12,251 nucleotides of DNA from Flavisolibacter sp. (GTDB taxonomy: Bacteria; Bacteroidota; Bacteroidia; Chitinophagales; Chitinophagaceae), in contig JAGIAB010000055.1 in assembly GCA_017745135.1 (NCBI GenBank), positions 1 through 12,251 of the forward strand, in the 5' to 3' direction. Both the position numbers and the translations under genes were made by a program. Shown one piece after another: positions 6,478 to 12,251 of this stretch; position 1 is the first letter of the stretch, and each line of letters opens with the position of its first letter. Below the pieces are notes generated by a model. It saw nothing but the letters and a program-made list of their open reading frames with translations, searched no databases and had not been told where the DNA came from.

Positions 6478-6537
6478 TCACGCAGAGACGCAGAGAGCAC
6501 AGAGGAGACCCTCCGCGAACTCAGCGTCTCTGCGTGA
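6478..6537 (+). repeat. 14-bp perfect inverted repeat with inner hairpin
   Basis: TCACGCAGAGACGC (6478-6491) pairs perfectly with GCGTCTCTGCGTGA (6524-6537). Inside, GAG (6493-6495) can pair with CTC (6520-6522) after one mismatch, and GGAG (6504-6507) can pair with CTCC (6511-6514) at the tip. It resembles CGCAGAGACGC-type intergenic repeats that I recall from many bacterial genomes. It ends 53 bases before the TTG start of the transketolase gene. No T-tract follows directly. Confidence 0.75.
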
Positions 6538-6590
6538 AACTATTTCTTTACTCGATGATAGATTGTTCTTAAAATATAAAAAACACTCTC

Positions 6591-8687
6591 TTGATTTATT
6601 TAGAAGATAAAAAATCGCTGATCAATAAAGGCATTCTTCATTTGCTGCAGATCAAAGATTCAGATATCAGGTTGATGAATCTTCATCAATGCCGCTATTC
6701 AGTGGATAGTTCTATTCACATCGGTGGAGCTTCTTCTGCCACCATACCAATGGTGAGCCTTTTTTACGGAGGTATTATTGACGTAAATGTGGAGCAGCCA
6801 ACAGCTTTGGACCAGGATCAATTTGTATTGAGTAAAGGACATGCCGTTGCTACACTCGCATCTATCTATACTGATCTTGGATATTTTGATCGTGCTGTTT
6901 TAAAGAATTCCCGTTCGGTTTCCAGCATATTGAATGGACATCCCGGTCCACTGTTGCCCGGTGTGCATGTGGCTACCGGCCCAATGGGACAGGGCATGGG
7001 TGTGGCGCAAGGCTTTGCTATTGCCGGACAACGTTCTCCTCATTTTGATGTGTATGCCGTAACAGGTGATGGCGAGTTGCAGGAAGGATCCATTTGGGAA
7101 ACCGTAATGTTTGCAGGCTACAAACGCCTTGACAATTTATGTGTGCTGGTTGATAACAATGGCGGACAGTTGGATATTGTAACCACACTTCATTTTCCTT
7201 ACAATAGTTTAAGCACCAGCTTTACAAGTTTCGGTTGGAGAGTGATTGAAGTAGACGCTACCAAATATCACACGGTATATAATGCTTTGCTCCAATTCAA
7301 ATATGGAGAGAGAGATGGAAGACCAACTGTCATCATTTGCAAATCAACAAAAGGTCATGGTGGTCTTTCTGACTACATGAACACACACAAGGCTACTATA
7401 TCAAATGATATTTTAGACCAGGAAGATAAAATGCAACTGCAGCAACGTGTCGCCAGAGAAAAAGAATTCTTTCAATTTTTTAACCAGTTGTCAGGAGAAG
7501 ATTTTGCAGAAGTAAGAAAGGCGATTTTGAAACATGCGGAAGCTATGCATTTCAAAATTGAAAAAGACAAAATAGTTAATGTAGAAACTCCTGTCAAAAC
7601 AAAAAGAGCTCCTGTACGTGATAAAAAAATAAAATATGCTTCATCCCAATTGCCAAAGCTTGAAAAAGGTAAACCGTATGGTGTAAACAAAGTAATCGAA
7701 CTTTCGATGAAAGCCTTTGCGCAGGATGAAAGAGTTTATTCTGTTGACTCTGACCTTGCATCTACCAGCGGTTTGCAGGCAGGCGTTGGTTTTGTTGATA
7801 AATACCGTGCATTAAATGCCGGTGTTGCCGAAGCTAATATGATGTTGTTAGGCGAGGCGTTTGCTATTCTTGGTGGTAATACTTGGGTGAGTACCTTTTG
7901 TCCCTTCTTTGATTGGAAAGTGATGAGAAGAATTGCCGTTGGTCACCAGGAACGGTTAGAAGTGATTGCTGATAAAAACGGATGGCTGTCAGAAGGCCAT
8001 GGATTGGATTTAACCATGGTGGCCACTGCTGCCGATCTTGAAACACAATCCAACGGTGCTACACACATGGGTAATGATGATGTGATGTTGTTTAATGAAG
8101 TGGCACAACTTAAGATCATCAATGTTTCCTGCCCGCAGCAATTATTAGGTGTAATGAAATGGATCATGGAGGGAAATAAAGGCATGATCTATATGCGTGT
8201 GCTCAGAGCTCCTGCAAATGTCATATACGATGCTGATTTTGAGTTTGAATTTGGTAAAGCATACAACGTAAAATATTCTGAAGAGGCTGAAGCAACAATT
8301 GTTTCTTCCGGCAGATGTGTGTACGAAGCGTTGGACGCTGCAAAAGCTTTGGAAGCAGAAGGAATCAATATCAACGTTATTGATATGCCTTCCATTGATG
8401 AAAAGACCATCATTGAATTATATCGTTCCGGCAAAACAGTTTTTATTGCCGAACAAAATAATGGTTATCTCTGGTCGCATTTTAAAAGAGTGTTGTTTGA
8501 AAAAGAAACCAACATCAATACTCAAAGATTAATTCCAATCAATACAACAACAAAAGGTGGTTTGCATTATATCCATTCCGGTACGTATACTGAACTGGCA
8601 GCACATTATGGTTTGGATGCAAAACATTTAAGCGAAAGCATTTTAAAAACATTGAAAACAAAAAAAGCTAAAGCAGATACGGTATGA
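6591..8687 (+). CDS. Transketolase-like ThDP enzyme, full-length one-chain form, TTG start
   Basis: A 698-residue ThDP-dependent enzyme with both transketolase halves. The N-terminal half has SKGHA (His84), NGHPGP (His117), the ThDP/metal motif from GDGE (159-162) to NN (189-190), and STKGHGG (252-258). A Lys-rich linker (about 325-350) leads to the pyrimidine-binding and C-terminal domains, with GVAEANM carrying the conserved catalytic Glu414 and GATH (489-492) carrying the active-site His. Differences from housekeeping transketolase: SIHIG (41-45) replaces SGHPG, and the loop before GATH is roughly 15 or more residues longer, suggesting a different donor or acceptor. TTG at 6591 is chosen because it keeps the N-terminal helix; an in-frame stop lies at 6570-6572, and ATG at 6675 would delete 28 residues. 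Cytoplasmic. It overlaps the cupin gene by 4 bases. Confidence 0.85.
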   Translation: MIYLEDKKSLINKGILHLLQIKDSDIRLMNLHQCRYSVDSSIHIGGASSATIPMVSLFYGGIIDVNVEQPTALDQDQFVLSKGHAVATLASIYTDLGYFDRAVLKNSRSVSSILNGHPGPLLPGVHVATGPMGQGMGVAQGFAIAGQRSPHFDVYAVTGDGELQEGSIWETVMFAGYKRLDNLCVLVDNNGGQLDIVTTLHFPYNSLSTSFTSFGWRVIEVDATKYHTVYNALLQFKYGERDGRPTVIICKSTKGHGGLSDYMNTHKATISNDILDQEDKMQLQQRVAREKEFFQFFNQLSGEDFAEVRKAILKHAEAMHFKIEKDKIVNVETPVKTKRAPVRDKKIKYASSQLPKLEKGKPYGVNKVIELSMKAFAQDERVYSVDSDLASTSGLQAGVGFVDKYRALNAGVAEANMMLLGEAFAILGGNTWVSTFCPFFDWKVMRRIAVGHQERLEVIADKNGWLSEGHGLDLTMVATAADLETQSNGATHMGNDDVMLFNEVAQLKIINVSCPQQLLGVMKWIMEGNKGMIYMRVLRAPANVIYDADFEFEFGKAYNVKYSEEAEATIVSSGRCVYEALDAAKALEAEGININVIDMPSIDEKTIIELYRSGKTVFIAEQNNGYLWSHFKRVLFEKETNINTQRLIPINTTTKGGLHYIHSGTYTELAAHYGLDAKHLSESILKTLKTKKAKADTV

Positions 8688-9064
8688 CCATCATCCATGA
8701 AACAGAAGTTCCCGAAGTTGAACATCCCGGCAGGTTTATGCGCTGGCTGGCAAACGAAGATTCGCTCAAGGCAAAGAATTTATCCGTTTGCGTGATTCGT
8801 GTGTTGCCTGGTGAAACCGTTCGGCCTGCACATTCGCATCCTAATAGTGAGGAACTCATTTATATTATCACGGGTTCGGGCAAAGTAATGATTGAAGGAG
8901 AAGTAGGAGAGGTGAGGGCCGGTTCTGCAATCTTGTTTGAACAAGGCAAGGTACACATGTTGAAAAACACAGGAGATGTGGAGATGAAAGTAATTTGCTT
9001 TTTTGCTCCGGCAACAAACGTTGACAACTACAAAACGTTTGAGCAGATTTCTTTTCCTGAATGA
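8684..9064 (+). CDS. Small single-domain cupin protein
   Basis: A 126-residue cupin. Motif 1 gives His50, His52 and Glu56 or Glu57 with the later Gly64 (PAHSHPNSEELIYIITG). Motif 2 runs from Gly80 to Asn95 with His91, with Glu86 where the consensus has Pro. These residues make a complete 3-His/1-Glu metal site plausible. The start ATG overlaps the transketolase stop (ATGA at 8684-8687), a classical sign of translational coupling, so the two are likely made in fixed ratio. Small cupins include sugar isomerases, dioxygenases and binding proteins, and sequence alone cannot choose. A cupin isomerase, IolB, acts in inositol breakdown, but IolB is a two-cupin protein about twice this size, so identity with IolB is not supported. 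Cytoplasmic, no signal peptide. Confidence 0.85.
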   Translation: MTIIHETEVPEVEHPGRFMRWLANEDSLKAKNLSVCVIRVLPGETVRPAHSHPNSEELIYIITGSGKVMIEGEVGEVRAGSAILFEQGKVHMLKNTGDVEMKVICFFAPATNVDNYKTFEQISFPE

Positions 9065-9108
9065 TTTCATTCGGAACAACTACCGACTACTGATAAATTT
9101 TGCTTGCT

Positions 9109-11436
9109 ATGAGAATTAATTTTGCTTGCTGTAAAACAAAACTTACGTTTCACTCCTTTTGGTTGGCTTTCATCCTTGTTTTTTTTGGATGTAAAGAGGA
9201 TTCTTCTGCGCACAGAAAGTGGACAAATTACGGTGGAGGGCCGGATCAATCCAAATACGTAATTGCCGATGATATCAACAAAAACACGGTCGGGCAGTTA
9301 AAAGTTGCATGGACTTATTCAACAGAAGATGGCCGCGTTTATCAATGGAATCCTATCATTGTTGATACCATTATGTATGTACTGGCGAAAAACAGTTCGC
9401 TGGTAGCGTTAAATGCTGTCACCGGAAAAGAAATATGGATACATGCAAACCTCAGGGGAATTACAGGAAGAGGTATTAACTATTGGGAAAGCAAGGATAG
9501 AAAAGATCGTCGGCTGATTTTTCAAATGAATAATTACCTGCAGGCAATTGATGCCCTGACAGGAAAATCAATTCTCACTTTCGGTAATAATGGTTTGGTG
9601 GATTTGAAAGAAGGCCTGGGCCGCGATCCCCAAACAATTTTCAGGGCGCAGGGAAGCACCCCGGGAGTTGTATTTGAGAACCTGATTCTTTTAGGTTCTT
9701 CTCCTGGTGAAAGTTATGTTTCCACTCCGGGCTATTGCCGCGCCTATGATGTGGTTACCGGCAAACTGGTTTGGACTTTTCATACCGTTCCTCAGCCGGG
9801 GGAATATGGATATGAGACCTGGCCGGAAGATGCTTATAAATATGTTGGAGGCATTAATACGTGGGGAGAGATAACCGTTGATGAAAAAAGAGGAATTGCT
9901 TTCTTCCCCCTCGGCTCACCTACTTATGATTATTATGGCGGTGATAGAATTGGTAGCAATTTATTCGGCAACTGTTTGGTGGCATTAGATGCACGAACAG
10001 GAAAAAGGTTGTGGCATTTTCAAACAGTACATCATGACTTATGGGATTATGACCTTGCTGCCGCACCTCAATTAATTACAGTGAATCATGATGGAAAGAA
10101 AATTGATGCTGTTGCCGTAGCAGGTAAGAATGGATTTTTGTATGTATTCAATCGTGAAAACGGTGAACCACTCTGGCCTATTGAAGAAAGACCTGTTCCG
10201 AAAAGCGATATACCTGGTGAACAAGCATGGGCAACACAACCTTTTCCAACTGTTGTTCCTCCATTCAATCGTCAAAAAATTACTTCAGCAGATTTAGACC
10301 CGTTCTTTCTTAGTGATTCCGAACATGCATCATGGAAGCAAAGATTGGATACGGTTCCAACAGGATTGTTTGTTCCTGTTTCTATGAACCGGGAAACATT
10401 TTCTATTCCCGGTGCAATAGGTGGCGCAAGCTGGGGAAGTACGGCTTCTGTACCTGATAAAGGACTCGTTTTTGTTCGCAGCATCGACAATCTTTCCGTG
10501 TACGGAAAAGTAATCAAGCGTTCACCTCCTACAAAAGAAGAACTGGAAGCAAACATGCAGGTAGCCAGTGGACAAACACTTTACACAAGCACCTGCCAGG
10601 CTTGTCATGGTGCGGACAGAAGAGGAGGAACAGGTCCCGAGCTGCTAACAATAAAAAACAGGCTTCCTTTAAGAGAGTTCCAGCATGTTGTAAATGGTGG
10701 TAAAGGAGAGATGCCCGGATTCCCGAATTTGAGCGAAACCGATGTGAAAAATCTCTATAATTATCTTTCAACTGAGCCTAACCCTAATGCACGTTTTGCT
10801 TCTTTCAATGCACCGGCAGCAAAAATAACAGGGCCGGTTGTTGATTCTGGCGGCGCTCCGGGAGGATTGGCACAACGTGCGGTTACCGTATCGCTTGGCC
10901 GTGGTAATGATTACGGTATTCCCTATCCGGAAGGAGTGCAAGCTCCGAAGGACCGTTACTTTATTCCGCCAGGGTGGGGATTGGAACATCCTTACATCAT
11001 CAGTCCTCCATGGTCTACCATCACGGCTTATGATTTAAATACCGGGAAAATAAAATGGCAGGTGCCAATCGGCACGGATAGGGAAGCAGCTAAACAGGGG
11101 AGAAAAAATACCGGCGTATTAAGAGCACAACGTCAAAGCATGGTAGTTACGTCGTCCGGAGTTTTGTTCTGCACAGGAAAGGACGGAAAGGTATATGCTT
11201 TTGATGTTGATAACGGAAAAGAACTTTGGTCTCATGACTTACCCACAGGCACAGAAGGCATTCCGGCGATGTATGAAATCAATGGCAAACATTATCTCGT
11301 AGTATGTGCGTCTACTCCATTAAGGTTTGGAAGGGAAGGAGAGCAGAACAATGCTTCACCGGGAGCCGCACAACCAACGTCTCCGGGTAATGGAAAAGGT
11401 TCTTATGTGGTTTTTGCTTTGCCGGATAAAAAATAA
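9109..11436 (+). CDS. PQQ-dependent dehydrogenase with internal cytochrome c domain, likely lipoprotein
   Basis: A 775-residue quinoprotein. ATG at 9109 is preferred over an in-frame TTG at 9100. A hydrophobic segment (about 14-27) ends in FFGC (Cys28), a loose lipobox, so export and lipid anchoring are likely. The eight-bladed propeller begins with WTNYGGG (38-44); HHDLWDYD (308-315) matches the active-site region of membrane glucose dehydrogenase, which supplies the catalytic Asp. I see no adjacent Cys-Cys pair as in methanol or ethanol dehydrogenases, so a sugar-oxidising type is favoured. A cytochrome c domain with CQACH (496-500) and candidate haem ligand Met535 lies at about 485-557, between propeller blades, with blades resuming after residue 620. 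It would oxidise a sugar or alcohol in the periplasm and pass electrons through haem. No PQQ synthesis genes are in the window. Start is 44 bases after the cupin gene. Confidence 0.92.
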   Translation: MRINFACCKTKLTFHSFWLAFILVFFGCKEDSSAHRKWTNYGGGPDQSKYVIADDINKNTVGQLKVAWTYSTEDGRVYQWNPIIVDTIMYVLAKNSSLVALNAVTGKEIWIHANLRGITGRGINYWESKDRKDRRLIFQMNNYLQAIDALTGKSILTFGNNGLVDLKEGLGRDPQTIFRAQGSTPGVVFENLILLGSSPGESYVSTPGYCRAYDVVTGKLVWTFHTVPQPGEYGYETWPEDAYKYVGGINTWGEITVDEKRGIAFFPLGSPTYDYYGGDRIGSNLFGNCLVALDARTGKRLWHFQTVHHDLWDYDLAAAPQLITVNHDGKKIDAVAVAGKNGFLYVFNRENGEPLWPIEERPVPKSDIPGEQAWATQPFPTVVPPFNRQKITSADLDPFFLSDSEHASWKQRLDTVPTGLFVPVSMNRETFSIPGAIGGASWGSTASVPDKGLVFVRSIDNLSVYGKVIKRSPPTKEELEANMQVASGQTLYTSTCQACHGADRRGGTGPELLTIKNRLPLREFQHVVNGGKGEMPGFPNLSETDVKNLYNYLSTEPNPNARFASFNAPAAKITGPVVDSGGAPGGLAQRAVTVSLGRGNDYGIPYPEGVQAPKDRYFIPPGWGLEHPYIISPPWSTITAYDLNTGKIKWQVPIGTDREAAKQGRKNTGVLRAQRQSMVVTSSGVLFCTGKDGKVYAFDVDNGKELWSHDLPTGTEGIPAMYEINGKHYLVVCASTPLRFGREGEQNNASPGAAQPTSPGNGKGSYVVFALPDKK

Positions 11437-11490
11437 ATCTGCTAACGAGCACCCGGACAATTGTATTGATTGATTCAAAATAAATGCTGT

Positions 11491-12251
11491 ATGAAGTCAT
11501 CATTTCTTCTGCTACTGTTTTTTAGTTACAGTATTTGCAGTTATACGCAGTCTTCAACAAACGCTCCTTTATCTGAGTTTGGTCTTTCTTTTCAACCCGA
11601 CCATACCTTCAAAGGTTCGAGCCTTAAGGGATGGCATGTGTTGGGCGATGCAGAATGGAAGGCAAACAATGGGGAGCTCATTGGTAAAGCAAAAGCGGCT
11701 TCAAGTGGAGGCTGGCTGGTTTTAGATAACGGTTACCAGGACGTCGGTTTTCATGCCTTGTTTAAAGCCACTGGCAATAGTGAAACAGGAATACTGCTGC
11801 GATTGGAAAAACTGGCTGATGGTTACAGGGGCGTATTGCTCTCTTTAAAGAAAGATGATGTGTCACCTTACAGTGTTTTACTGGATGCTAACGGAAAAAT
11901 AATCAAACGTGAGAAATTAAGATATGCCGGCGGGATCAATTACCGTATTGCACCGCCACCTGATACCACTTCCCGCAGGCCCGGAGGGGGCGGAAATTTT
12001 GCAGGACAACGTCCTGTAGTTCCTTCTGATTTACCTGTAAAAGTTCCAGATACAGAGTATCGTGAAAACGACTGGAACGAAATCGAAACTTTTTTGGAAA
12101 CCAATGTCATTCGCAGCTTTTTGAATGATGGAAGAGAAATTGGCGGAGCCGTTGATGGTGAGTCGGGTCTTTCCGGTTATGGGCCCATTGCATTATATGT
12201 AGGTGGCCCTGGTGAAGTTCGTTTCAAAGATGTAATGTATAAGGATATTGC
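11491..12251 (+). CDS. Secreted DUF1080 (3-keto-disaccharide hydrolase-like) protein, partial
   Basis: The reading frame stays open from ATG 11491 to the window end (253 residues visible; the 3' end is missing). A signal peptide (about 1-20) with hydrophobic core FLLLLFFS points to periplasmic or surface location. FKGSSLKGW (40-48), GELIGKA (61-67), the SETGILLR strand (97-104) and GPIALYVGGPGEVRFKDV (231-248) follow the concanavalin-like DUF1080 pattern; some members hydrolyse 3-keto-glycosides. A Pro/Gly/Arg-rich stretch (about 154-187) interrupts the domain. The gene sits 54 bases after the quinoprotein gene on the same strand, so both may handle the same extracellular sugar or glycoside: one oxidises and the other cleaves. 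That link is inference. A nearby ATG at 11484 is out of frame and not used. Confidence 0.88.
   Translation, partial: MKSSFLLLLFFSYSICSYTQSSTNAPLSEFGLSFQPDHTFKGSSLKGWHVLGDAEWKANNGELIGKAKAASSGGWLVLDNGYQDVGFHALFKATGNSETGILLRLEKLADGYRGVLLSLKKDDVSPYSVLLDANGKIIKREKLRYAGGINYRIAPPPDTTSRRPGGGGNFAGQRPVVPSDLPVKVPDTEYRENDWNEIETFLETNVIRSFLNDGREIGGAVDGESGLSGYGPIALYVGGPGEVRFKDVMYKDI

Noticed and set aside
6675..6677. ATG at 6675 as start of the transketolase
   Set aside because: It would remove the first 28 residues, including the helix expected before the SIHIG segment. The TTG at 6591 is the better fit, though not proven.
8684..9064. Cupin as 5-deoxyglucuronate isomerase IolB
   Set aside because: IolB is a two-cupin protein about twice as long; this is a single 126-residue cupin without clear IolB features.
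9100..9108. TTG at 9100 as start of the quinoprotein
   Set aside because: The ATG at 9109 is in frame, three codons downstream, and already gives a normal signal peptide, so the rarer start is unnecessary.

Overview
The window looks like a chromosomal stretch from a Bacteroidota bacterium, most likely of the Chitinophagaceae type. This is an inference from moderately AT-rich DNA, A/T-rich leaders in place of clear Shine-Dalgarno sites, a secreted DUF1080 protein, a twin-arginine TIM-barrel protein, a lipoprotein-like quinoprotein, and intergenic palindromic repeats of a style I associate with that phylum. All ten genes are on the + strand, nine complete and the last cut by the window end. The first 441 bases hold no convincing gene but do hold repeated TTGATCATA words.

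Layout: a small YdcZ/DUF606-type membrane transporter (442-885); a Tat-signal, IolE-like sugar isomerase/dehydratase-fold protein (907-1851); a CoA-acylating (methyl)malonate-semialdehyde dehydrogenase (1961-3433); a metal-dependent cyclase-family hydrolase (3483-4277); a zinc-dependent medium-chain alcohol/polyol dehydrogenase (4482-5564); a short-chain dehydrogenase (5690-6445); a divergent one-chain transketolase with a TTG start (6591-8687); a small cupin overlapping it by 4 bases (8684-9064); a PQQ-dependent dehydrogenase with a cytochrome c domain set inside the propeller (9109-11436); and a secreted DUF1080 protein with a Pro/Gly-rich insert (11491 to the end).

Together the genes read as a catabolic locus for a sugar, polyol or cyclitol-like compound. 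The last two genes, and perhaps the IolE-like protein, would act outside the cytoplasm: oxidation by PQQ into a c-type haem, and glycoside or keto-sugar processing by DUF1080. Two dehydrogenases, a hydrolase, a ThDP carbon-carbon enzyme and a CoA-acylating semialdehyde dehydrogenase would then convert the product to an acyl-CoA. The set resembles inositol breakdown (IolE-like, ThDP enzyme, cupin, IolA-like) but lacks recognisable IolB, IolC, IolD and IolJ, so the substrate is unknown and the route may be undescribed.

The intergenic gaps are notable. Four successive gaps carry different inverted-repeat structures: two hairpins before the semialdehyde dehydrogenase gene, at least four hairpins before the alcohol dehydrogenase gene, a long ACACGAATTA-type inverted repeat before the SDR gene, and a 14-bp perfect inverted repeat before the transketolase gene. 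None has a T-tract typical of an intrinsic terminator, so they may be mobile or REP-like repeats, or may tune expression inside one long transcript.
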